Assembly: GCA_963737705.1 (NCBI GenBank)
Contig: CAVTTP010000006.1
Coordinates: forward strand, 248,001-312,000
Direction of reading: 5' to 3'
Source of the DNA: PALSA-607 sp963737705
GTDB taxonomy: Bacteria > Actinomycetota > Actinomycetes > Acidothermales > Acidothermaceae
DNA: 64,000 bases
The notes below the pieces were generated by a model. That model had not been told where the DNA came from, ran no database searches, and worked only from the letters and a program-made list of their open reading frames with translations. The position numbers were made by a program, and so were the translations under genes. Shown one piece after another: positions 43,205 through 53,238 of this stretch (position 1 is its first letter; each line of letters begins with the position of its first letter).

Positions 43205-46200
43205 TTGCCGAAGGTGAACGGTCACTCACGCGCTGCTAAGACCCCGCCGTCGCGTTCGCCCGACTCGACACCGGATCCCGCCCGCCGCACTGCGCGCCGC
43301 GGTCGCCTTGCTGCGCTCGGAATCGTCGTGCTCTTGCTCGCGGCCAGCGGCTTTGCCATGTGGTCGTCGCACGTCACCCTGGCCACCGAACTTGTCATCG
43401 TCGTGTCTCGGTCTCCTGCTCGCGGGTGTCTCGTCTGGCTTCATCCGCAGCTACCGGCGAGAGCTCAAAGCCGAAAGAGCAGCGGCCGTCGAACGTTCCT
43501 TGCACGACTCACTTACCGGGCTTGCGAATCGCTCTCTGTTAGTCGATCGCCTCGAAGCAGCATTGCGCGCCGCGTCGGTATCGGGCGCGCTGACCGGACT
43601 CCTGCTGATCGACCTCGATCGGTTCAAGGAAATCAACGACACGTTCGGGCACAACTACGGCGACAAATTACTGATTCAGATCGGACGTCGATTTGCCGCG
43701 GTAGTCGGAGACGCTGACACGGTTGCCCGCATCGGCGGCGACGAGTTCGCGATCCTGCTGCCAAATATCCACGACCTCGGGGCTGCGAACGATATCGCTG
43801 AGAACCTCCAGCGAGCTTTGGAGGCCTCGTTCAACGTCGAAGATGTCGAGCTCGACGTCGACGCGAGCATCGGCGTCGTGCTGTCGGGCGAACACGGCGG
43901 CGACGCGACGACGTTGCTGCAGCACGCAGACGTTGCGATGTATGTGGCCAAGACCCGCAACGTCGGTGTCTTCGCATACAGCAGGGAGGTCGACGACTAC
44001 TCACCGGTGCGGCTCGCGCTGCTCGGCGATCTACGCCGCGCGCTGGAGATGCGCGAGATCGTGCTGCATTACCAGCCCAAGATCGATGTCGCGAGCGGCG
44101 ACGTCGTGGGCGTCGAAGCACTCGCCCGCTGGCAGCACCCGACGCTGGGGCTGGTGTTCCCGGACGCATTCATTCCGACGGCCGAACACACCAACCTCAT
44201 CGGGCCGTTCACGAGCTATGTGCTCGACGCGGCACTCGCCCAAGCCCGCAGCTGGGCGGACGCCGGTCGACCGATGCAGGTGTCAGTCAATCTTTCCGGC
44301 CGCAACCTTCTTGACGAAAACCTCCCGGAGGAGGTGGCCCACTTGCTGGCAACGCACGGCGTGCCGGCATCGCTGCTCGAGCTCGAAGTCACGGAGTCGG
44401 CGATCATGCTCGACCCGGTGCACGCACAACAACTTCTGCAGAGTCTGGCGGATCTCGGAATCCGGCTGTCGATCGATGACTTCGGTGCTGGCTACACAAG
44501 CCTCAGCCAGCTGAAGACATTGCCCGTCGACGAACTCAAGATCGACCGCTCCTTCGTCATGACCATGGCGTCGGATGCTCGCGATGCGCTCATCGTCCAC
44601 AGCGTCATCGAACTCGGGCAGAACCTCGGACTCAACATCGTCGCCGAGGGCGTCGAGACGTCCCGTGCGCTCGTGTCCCTTCGCGGCTTCGGCTGCAACG
44701 TCGCGCAGGGCTACTACATCGCCCGCCCGGCGTCCGTCGAAGTCTTCGATGCCTGGCTGGCAGCACGAGAACGTGTCGGTGCTGTGCCACTCGACGTGAC
44801 ACCGACCCGACGGGCAAGTGACGCCGTGCTGACCGAACGAGACCTTGGTGAGTCCACCTCGCCCGCCGCAGCATTGCGAGCCAGCGAAGAGCGATTCCGC
44901 GCACTGTTTACACTCGCTCCGATCGGCATCGTCGAAACACGTCCCGACGGCACGCTCATAGCTGTGAACCCGCGAGCGTGCGCGATGCTCGGCTATCAGC
45001 CCGACGAACTCATCGGGCAGCCGGCCTCGATGCTCGCCGACCCGCGCAACCACGCTGACCAGGCGCACAGCATTGCCGCAGCCGCCAGCACGGATGGCTA
45101 CGCGGCTCGGCGCACGTACCTCCGAAAGGATCGCAGCACACTTACGGTTCTCATGAGCGTCGCCGTCGTGCGGCAGACCTCGGGCGCTGTATCTCGCATG
45201 GTCGGCATGATGGTCGACCTTGGCGAACTAGAAGAGGCGCAACAGAAGGTCGCCGCCGCAAGCCTGGAACTAGCCACTCACCAGATGTTCACCGACTCAC
45301 TGCTCGACAACGCCGGCGCGGGGATCCTTGCGTGTGACACCACCGGCAACGTCACTGTCATGAATCGGACGGCGCGCAGCTGGCACGGCCTTGACCCAGA
45401 CGCCGAGTCGAGCCCGGAAGAGCTTGCGCGGCTGAAGGACGATCTGTTCGAGGTCGACGGCGTCACACCGCTTCCGATGGAAAGCAACGCGATCGTGCGC
45501 GCGTTTGAGGACGGGGTTGTCTGGAAGACGGAGATGATCATCGCGCCGCCCAATGCGCCGGCAACACGCGTGATCACCACTGGCACCCCGCTACGGGGAG
45601 CGCTCGGCGAGGTCATCGGCGCCGTGGGCAGCATGCACGACATCACCTTGCTTCGGCAGCGCGAATCCGACCTGCGCACGAGCACGGCTTTTCAGAGCGC
45701 CGTGCTGGCGGCGACCCCAGACGTCATCTTCATTGCCGACGCCATCACCAATCGGAATCTGTGGACGTCAAGAACCCTCACTGAGTACGGCTATACCGAT
45801 ACGCAGGTGAAGGAGTTCGCAGACAACATCGTTGACGAGCTCGTGCATCCCGCGGATCGGTTCAAGGTCCGAGAGCAAAACACTTCTGCTCTCGGGCTGC
45901 TCAATGGCGAAGTGGTGCGGATTCGCTATCGGATACGAGTGGCCGACGACGCGTATCGCTGGTTCTCTCGCAGCGTCACTCCATTCGCGCGCAACGATGC
46001 CGGCGAGGTGACTTCAGCTTCTTGGCGTCGCAAGTGACGTCACCGAGCTCGTACGGGTCGAACAGCAACTCGCCGATGCAGCACTGCACGATGCGCTCAC
46101 GGGTCTGCCGAATCGGGTTCTGCTCACCGACCGTCTGAGCAAGACACTCGCCAGGACGAACCGCAGTGGCCACGAACTCGCCGTGCTTTTCTGCGATCTC

Positions 46201-46630
46201 GACGGATTCAAGGCTGTCAACGAGGACGGCGGCCACGAGGCCGGCGACGCAGTGCTCAAGGAGACGGCCGACCGACTGCTCGCAACGCTGCGCGCAGAAG
46301 ACACCGCCGCTCGCGTTGGCGGCGACGGTTTCGTGGTCGATTGTCGAGCCGTCATCGCGGACCTGGGCCGGCCCCGACGGCGCGCCCATCGACGTCCGCT
46401 CGTATGCCGTTCAGCTTGCCGAACGCATCGGGGAAGCGCTCGCGGTGCCCATCGAATTCGATGGGCACGAGTACGCCGTGACCGTCAGTATCGGGCTCGC
46501 GTTCGCTCACGCCGGCGACGACGTCGAGGACGTCCTCGCGCAAGCTGGGTCCGCTATGTATAGGGCGAAGAGCCTCGGCAAGAACCGTCACGAGATCGCG
46601 ACCGGGCTGCTCGGCACCCAAGTCAGCTGA
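43205..46630 (+). pseudogene. giant GGDEF-EAL-PAS-PAS-PAS-GGDEF protein with three frameshifts
   Basis: The gene starts near 43205 (TTG) or 43214 (GTG) with two membrane helices. The frame changes at about 43407, inside the second helix. The main frame (to 46037) has an intact ARIGGDEF without an RxxD site, an EAL domain (GVEALARW, IDDFGAGYTS) and PAS domains. At about 46011 one extra T shifts the frame. It then reads LGVASDVTELV and a second GGDEF domain whose signature is GGDGF. At about 46340 it shifts again to end KSLGKNRHEIATG at 46630. Alignment with the paralogue at 39198-40994 places all of these. A repaired product would have about 1,130 residues. The GGDGF change would disable the second cyclase even if the indels are errors. 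Confidence 0.78.
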
Positions 46631-46636
46631 CGGACC

Positions 46637-47266
46637 TTAACCCTCAGGGCCTACTCGTCGGCTCCGCCGAATTACGTCCGTTCCGGTCGCAACGTCAAGC
46701 CATGTGCGCGTACCGCCGAGGGCGGGAATCGCCTGCGATAGAGCCAGCGCTGCGACCGGAATGGCTGCCAGCGGCGGATAAATGGCCCAGAACCACAACC
46801 CCGCGAGAAACGTCGCCACGAAGGCCGCCACCAGGAGGAACGTGCGCCCGAGCAACGATCCGACACGAATCCGGCCGGCGTCCTCGTCTACGACACACAA
46901 CCCAGTGAGCCACTTGCCGAGCGTCCGCCCCGACACCGCGACCGCCACTGCCTCGTAGATCGGCCAGGCGACGAGGAACCACACAACTGAACCGACCACA
47001 GCGAGGATCTGCAGCCCGAACTGCCAATCGTCGACGCTCGCCTTGGGCGGTTGGCCAGAAACTGCCCAAAAGAGCCACACCACGGGAGCGACGAGCAGAC
47101 CGACGTCGATGATGCGGGCCGCTGGGCGGCGCCAACCCACCGAGCCGCCCGCGCGTCGCCTGCGCTCGAGCCTCGACAGCGCGTCGTCGCTTGAACTCAC
47201 TGGATAGGGCACCGGGTAGTGCCACGTGTCATCGCCCACGACTTGGTATCGGCGGCCACTCGACAC
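46637..47266 (-). CDS. RDD-family integral membrane protein
   Basis: This 209-residue protein has four hydrophobic helices and the RDD features: GWRRPAARIIDVGLL (Arg...Asp) and GRTLGKWLTGLCVVDEDAGR. A hydrophilic, positively charged N-terminal tail precedes helix 1. RDD proteins are widespread; a few are linked to ion or osmotic stress, but function here is open. It converges with the large GGDEF gene (6-bp gap). Confidence 0.88.
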   Translation of the reverse strand: MSSGRRYQVVGDDTWHYPVPYPVSSSDDALSRLERRRRAGGSVGWRRPAARIIDVGLLVAPVVWLFWAVSGQPPKASVDDWQFGLQILAVVGSVVWFLVAWPIYEAVAVAVSGRTLGKWLTGLCVVDEDAGRIRVGSLLGRTFLLVAAFVATFLAGLWFWAIYPPLAAIPVAALALSQAIPALGGTRTWLDVATGTDVIRRSRRVGPEG

Positions 47267-47440
47267 GGCTGAACGGCAGCAGATTCGTAACAGCGGCCGA
47301 CGGCCACGGTCGCAAGCGTTTGTCGCGCGCGCAATTTGCGGCGGCCGAAACCGTGGTGTGGACTCTCGTTCATGGTGAGCTTTGGAGGGTCGACACCGGG
47401 ACGTCTCGCGGTCTGGACCTCGGCACTGACGAGGCCAGGG

Positions 47441-49781
47441 ATGTGGGGCCTCTCAAAACCCCGATGGGACTCCGTAGCGAAGCGTTCGATCCGCGCCGCG
47501 GTCGTCATCCCTGGGCTGTTCGCGTTCGCTGACAAGGTTCTCAAGAACGCGCAGATCGCGACCTTCGCCTCCATCGGCGCCTTCGCGGTACTCCTGCTCG
47601 CTGACTTCGGCGGCCCCCTGCGCCGACGATTCATTGCTTACACCGGGTTGGCCGTCGTCGGCGCCATCTTCATCACGATCGGCACGCTGGCCTCACGAGT
47701 CACCTGGCTGGCGGTCGTCGTCGCTGGGCTCGCGGCCGCCCTCGTGCTGTTCCTCGGAATCCTGAGCGGGTACGTCGCCAAGGGCTCGGTCGCGTCGATG
47801 CTCGTGCTGATCCTCCCCCTCACCCTCCCCGCGAAAGCGAGTGCGATTGGGCCACGACTTGAGGGCTGGTCGCTCGCGGCGGTCGTCGGGACGCTGTCGG
47901 TCTTTCTCGTGTGGCGCGATCCGCCGCAGGCCGGTCTCGGCACGCTGGCCGGCAATGCGTTGCACCGGATTGCCGATCACCTGCGCGCGGTCCTCGGCGG
48001 CGAGCCGGTCGAGGAAAACTCCAAGGCAGCAGAGCAGGCCGTCGCGAAGCTCAAAGGTGCCTACCTGGCCACCCCATTCAGGCCGACCGGCGCGACGCTG
48101 TCCGAGCAGGCAATTGTCCAGCTGATCGAGGAAATCGACTGGCTGCTGACTCTCACGGCCAAGCATGACGACCTGCCCGACGACGGCTACGCGCGCGCGA
48201 CGGCGAAAGACCGCGAGCTGCTGACGCAGTCGATCGCGGTGCTCCATGACGCGGGCACCGCACTCATCGATGCCGACGCGGGCGGCACGAAGAAGGTGGC
48301 GTGCAAACCGTGCGACGAGCCGGCGCTAGTCATCGACCTCGAGCTGCTCGGGAGCCTGCGCTCGCAAGCAGCGATGGCGACGGCCGAGCTCGTCAACAGC
48401 TGGTCCGCTGCAAACATCGAGGCGGACGCCGATGTGCTGGAGTGTGCGTTCCACGCTCGGTCTGTTGCCACGACGACAGCGGTTGCCGCGTCGTCCGCCC
48501 TAGTCGCTTCTGGCAACGCCGATCACGACGCCGTGCGCGCCGAACAGTCGCGCTGGTACGGCGCAGCGGACGGCCCGCAAACCGGCATCGGCGAGATCAC
48601 CCAGCAGGCACTCGCGCAGACCAGTCTGCGGTCGGTGTGGCTGCGCAACAGTCTGCGCGGCGCCGTCGGCGTTGCAGCTGCGGTGCTGGTTGCGAAGGTT
48701 ACCGGCGTGCAGCACGGCTTCTGGGTCGTGCTCGGAACGCTCGCCGTGCTGCAGGTCGAACGCCCTCGGCACCGGAGCCATCGCGCTGCGCGCAATCGCC
48801 GGCACGTCACTTGGATTCATCGTCGGTGGCGCGCTGCTCGTCGGCATCGGACACAACACAACCGCGTTGTGGATCGTGCTGCCGTTCGCCGTCTTGCTCG
48901 CGAGCTACGCCCCGTTGAGAATCTCGTTCCTCGCAGGCCAGGCCGCCTTCACCGTGCTGCTGGCCATCCTCTTCAACATCGTGCAACCGACGGGTTGGCG
49001 CGTCGGCTTGGTACGTGTCGAGGACGTCGCGATCGGCTGCGCCGTCAGCCTTGTCGCCGGCTTCCTGCTCTGGCCGCGCGGCGCCGGTCCTGTCGTTTCT
49101 GCGGACCTCGCCGATGCCTACCGCACCGGCACTGCGTACTTGTCGTCTGCGGTGCACTCGCTCATCGGCACCCACGCCACGCTCGGCCAAGAGGCAGTCA
49201 GCGAATCAGCAGCCGGAGTCGCGACCGTTGCATCACGAAGAGTCGACGTCGCGTTCCGTGTCTACCTCGCGGAGCAAGGCACCAAGCTCGTGCACCGAGA
49301 TGAGCTCGCCGCACTCGTCGGTGGTGCGAGCCGGTTGCTACTCACCGCGAACTCGCTTGCCACCCTCCCGCTAAGACAAAGAGGCGGCACGAAGAACGAC
49401 GAGCTTTTCCTGGACGGCGAGTTGCACAGCCTCACAACGGCACTCGACGGCATCGCCGACGACCTGTCAACGAGCAGCACCACCCCGCCGTCCGACGTTG
49501 CGCCTGAAAGCATTGTCGGTGCACCAGAATCAGTGTGCGCACGATGGATTCATCACCACCTGAGTCACTTGCAGGCGGGTATCGGCTCGCTGTCGCAAGC
49601 GTCTGCCGTCGTGCGATCAGGGGTGTTGAACAAGCACCCGATCGTGCAGCATCGCCGCAATGACGTGAGCCTCAACGGGTCGGCTGAAGAGATAGCCCTG
49701 AGCGCGGTCGCAACCAAGCGCGACGAGCCGGCACCGTTGGCCCGCGGTCTCGACGCCCTCGGCGACGGCGACCAATCCTGA
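47441..49781 (+). pseudogene. FUSC-family membrane protein, frameshifted
   Basis: I favour ATG 47441; the frame is open to 47336 but the FUSC-like sequence begins here. The first frame has an N-terminal six-helix block (ATFASIGAFAVLLLADF) and a cytoplasmic helical domain. A second membrane block starts with WLRNSLRGAVGVAAAVLV. At about 48757 the frame breaks and continues as RSNALGTGAIALRAIAGTS in the next frame. The family normally reads through VLRSNALGTGA, so one extra A in CTGCAGGTCG explains it. FUSC proteins resemble aromatic-acid or polyamine exporters. The 3' end overlaps the convergent GGDEF gene by 165 bp, which is unusual. Confidence 0.8.
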
Positions 49782-51873
49782 CCCGTGCGCAAGTGCGACG
49801 ATCGCACTGATGAACACGTCGGTGCCTGAGTCGGCGTCGAGCGTGCTCACGAAGCTTTTGTCAATCTTGAGCTGATCGACGGGCAACGTGCGCAATCTCG
49901 CGATCGACGAGTGGCCGGTGCCGAAGTCGTCGATCGAGAAGTGCACGCCCATCGCGTGCAGCTCCTCGATGATGCGCTGCGTCTCTGGTGCGTCGGCCAT
50001 TGCGGTTGCCTCTGTCACCTCGAGCACGAGGCGGTCGGCATGCAGGCCGGTCTCCCGCAGGATGTCGCGCACGAGTTGCGGGAGCTCTGGTTCGAGCTGG
50101 CGAGGCGAGAGGTTGACGGCGATCTCGATGTCGCTCGGCCAGCGGGTCGCCTCGGTGCATGCGGTACGCAACACCCACTCGCCGAGGCGAATGATGAGGC
50201 CGCTCGCTTCCGCGATCGGCACGAATTCCATCGGAGCGATCAGACCGCGCTCCGGATGCTGCCAACGGATCAGCGCCTCGGCACCGACCATGCGGCCAGA
50301 CGGCAGCTCCTCGATCGGCTGGTAGTGCAGCACAAGTTCGCCGGCGCCGATCGCGCGCTTGAGTGCCTGCTCGGTGTCGAGGCGAACGATGGTGTCCAGA
50401 TGCATGTCGGGCCGGTAGCGCACGTAGCGGCCGCCACCCCTGCGCTTGGCTTCGTACATCGCGAGGTCGGCGCTGTAGAGCAGCGACTGGCTGTCAGGCT
50501 CGGTGAACTCGGAGACCGCGATGCCGATGCTGCCGCGCATCGTCACGTCGCGGCCGTTCACGACAACCGGCTCGAGGAGTACTTCGAGCAGCCGCGACGC
50601 CAAGCCTTCCGCAGGTGCGGCGTCGGTCAGATTCTCAACCAGCACGGCGAATTCGTCGCCGCCGAGCCTCGCGATGGTGTCGCCGGGTCGCAGTGATCCA
50701 GCGAGCCGGTCGGCAAGGGAGACAAGTAACCGGTCGCCCGCGTCGTGGCCGAGGCTGTCGTTGATGTCCTTGAAGTCGTCGAAGTCGAGGAACAGCAGCG
50801 CGATCGGTGAGCCGGTGCGACAGCCGCGCACCCACGCTTGCTCAAGCCGATCGCGCAGCAGCGCCCGGTTGGGGAGCCGAGTCAGCTCGTCGTGCATCGC
50901 ATCGTGGCGCGCAGCCTCGAGTGCGTGGTGCAGCGACTGCGTCGTCATCGCGTCGGTGAGCGCAAGGCTGACGTGGTCGGCGAACGACAGCAGGATCGAT
51001 TGCTCAGCCTCGCTGTACCGGCGACCTGCTACCTCGCTCCCGACGACGAGACTGCCAACCACGATGCCGTTCTCGTGCACCGGAGCGGCCATGGCAGCTT
51101 GGGTTCTGGCCTCTACCCAAATCGGCAGCGCGTCGGGAGCTTGCTGGTAGTCGTGGATTACGACCAGCCGCTGCTCCGAAATGGCCCGGCCACCGGCCCC
51201 GACGCCGACCCTCGATCGCTGGCCCAACATCGATCCCTCGTCGATCTGGACCCCGCACAACACGACTGCCCACTCGGGATCCAGCGGATCGATGCGACGC
51301 AGACCAGCGAAGGACGTGTCCGCGATGAGTTCGACCGCCCCGTCGACAATCGTCTGTAGCACTTCGGGCAGCGGGGCGCGGCTGTTGATCGACCGAAGGA
51401 TGCGGGTGAGCCGCTCCATCAGACGCTTGCCGTTCGTTCATCGCGGCGAGCACCCGCGCCGACTGCAGGTTCAGGGCGAGAGCGCGACTCATTCCCCTTA
51501 GCAGGTTGCGTTCTTCCGCGGAAAAGGCGACGTCACCTGTGCGCGCAACGATGAGGGAGTAGTCGCCCTGCGACTCAAATGACGCGCCTGATACGCAGCA
51601 CGGGCCGACCCCCGGCAGGTCAGCTTGGGTGAGACGACCCGAGACGGTCGCGAGCAGGGTCTCGACCGGCGCCTTGCCATTTGCGAAGCCGATCGAACTG
51701 ATCACGTTGCCGTCAAGAATGAGGGCAGCGACCTCGGCCTCCATGGCCTCCGCTGCCCGGTCGAGTGCCTCGAGCACGACGGCGTCGGGATCACCCGCGC
51801 TCGCCAATCCGAACAGGTACGCGGTCAGCTGTTCGAGCGCCCACCCGCTCGCACCCGGCGTAGATATCGGCAT
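49617..51873 (-). pseudogene. GAF-GAF-GGDEF-EAL cyclic-di-GMP enzyme, frameshifted
   Basis: ATG 51873 begins two bases after the FIST gene stop. The first frame holds one GAF-like domain and runs to NERQAS near 51420. The next frame continues MERLTRILRSINSRA with a second GAF domain. Then come GGDEF (ARLGGDEF, with RPGD inhibition site five residues before) and EAL (GAEALIRW, EVTEATAM, IDDFGTGHSS) domains, ending at 49617. Both catalytic domains are intact. A one-base difference at about 51420 is enough to restore one reading frame. The operon with FIST suggests that a small-ligand sensor feeds c-di-GMP turnover. Confidence 0.82.
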
Positions 51874-51875
51874 GC

Positions 51876-53099
51876 CTACGACACCGCGAGCACGACGAGT
51901 GTCTGGTTGTGGAAGCCGCCTGTCCCCCTGGTCCGGGCGATCTCTCCGTAGCTGTAGAACCCCGCGACCGGCACACCGCGAAGGGCGGCGCCGATGCGCC
52001 CGACCTCTTCCTCGATGCCGGTGTCGCCAAGTACACCGCGACGCGCGATGCAGTCGAACGCAAGAACGCCCTTGGGTTCGTGGCCGCCGAGTTGTTCGAG
52101 GGCATCAACGCACGCGCCGTCCGTCGCTGCAAGAACGGACTCGCCGTCGCCCTCCATGATCCACGCGATGCCGCCTTGCGGGACCTGCGCGATGCACTGC
52201 AAGGAGCGCTCGGCGAAGTCGGCGCCCGCGATGAAGCGGACCTCTTCTCCGCTGCGCTTGCTGATGCCGAGCGGGTGCGTCATGGCGAAGCGCGAGAACG
52301 CCGCAGGATCGATGTCGGGTGACGCGCCGTTGCGGCGCAGGTAGACGTCGAGCGCTGGCTCATCGTCGAGCGTGAGCACTCTGGTGCCGATGCTCGCGGT
52401 GACAAGGATCGGCTCGCCGACCCGGCGCCAGCCGTGTCGAACGCCAATGCCGAAGGGGGACGTCGACCCGATGGCCACGCCGACGATGGCGTTCGTCAGA
52501 ACCTGACCATTGAAGAAGACGTGGGTCGTCTTCATGTGCTGGTCGTCGCCGGCGCAGCCGCCGACAAGCGGCACGCCCGCCCCAACGACGCTGTAGGCAC
52601 CACGCACGATCTCCTGCTGGTCGCCAGCCAGACCGTCGGTCAGCAGCAACAGGATTCGGTGCGGGCGGTCCTCGAGAAGACTGACGGCGCCCCCGACTGC
52701 GGCACCGGCCTCACGCAGGCCGGCACTGACGTTCTCGGCGACGGCGGCGGCTACTGAGAAGTCGTCTCCGCCGAAGGCGGCAACGACGACCGACCTGTCG
52801 CCCGGACCGTCGGTGCCGATCTCACCCGCGGTGGTGCAGCCGACGACCGGCACGCCTGCCTCAACCGCACCGCGTAGGTCAGCGCTGAGGGTGGCCAGTT
52901 CCAGTTCGGACGACGCGAAAAAGACGATGAGCGCGGGCTTTCGACCAGCCAGGGCCGCGCGCAGCGCCCGGGTGCCCATGCCTGATTGGCTGGGCCGGTC
53001 GGGGTCTCCGGAGGCCTCCTCCGACGCCCTGCCCACGCCTATCCAACGGCTGGCTGAGACCTCGGACTCGGGCTCGGAAACCAGTGTCAAAGAGACCAT
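51876..53099 (-). CDS. FIST-domain sensory protein
   Basis: I start at ATG 53099 (AAGGTGGGC upstream); the frame is open much further but without FIST homology. The 407-residue protein has the FIST_N domain (ALIVFFASSELELATLSADL, VPVVGCTTAGEIG, VGGCAGDDQ) and FIST_C (DPAAFSRFAMTHPLGI, GVPVAGFYSYGEIAR). FIST is thought to sense small ligands, possibly amino acids, and usually pairs with signalling domains. Here the partner is the GAF-GGDEF-EAL gene 2 bp downstream. No membrane segment is seen, so it is cytoplasmic. Confidence 0.92.
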   Translation of the reverse strand: MVSLTLVSEPESEVSASRWIGVGRASEEASGDPDRPSQSGMGTRALRAALAGRKPALIVFFASSELELATLSADLRGAVEAGVPVVGCTTAGEIGTDGPGDRSVVVAAFGGDDFSVAAAVAENVSAGLREAGAAVGGAVSLLEDRPHRILLLLTDGLAGDQQEIVRGAYSVVGAGVPLVGGCAGDDQHMKTTHVFFNGQVLTNAIVGVAIGSTSPFGIGVRHGWRRVGEPILVTASIGTRVLTLDDEPALDVYLRRNGASPDIDPAAFSRFAMTHPLGISKRSGEEVRFIAGADFAERSLQCIAQVPQGGIAWIMEGDGESVLAATDGACVDALEQLGGHEPKGVLAFDCIARRGVLGDTGIEEEVGRIGAALRGVPVAGFYSYGEIARTRGTGGFHNQTLVVLAVS

Positions 53100-53238
53100 G
53101 CCCACCTTGTCGACCAAGCGCGGCAAATCCTGAGATCTTGCGCGGCTGATCCGAGCGCTGGGGACTTCCCGTAGTAACACGCGCGCGCTACTCTCCGCGC
53201 CAACGGTTGGACGAGCCACTACCCCAGGAAGGCGACGC

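Noticed and set aside
46000..46345. Programmed ribosomal frameshifting in the giant GGDEF gene
   Set aside because: No slippery heptamer or following structure is evident, and similar breaks occur in many unrelated genes.
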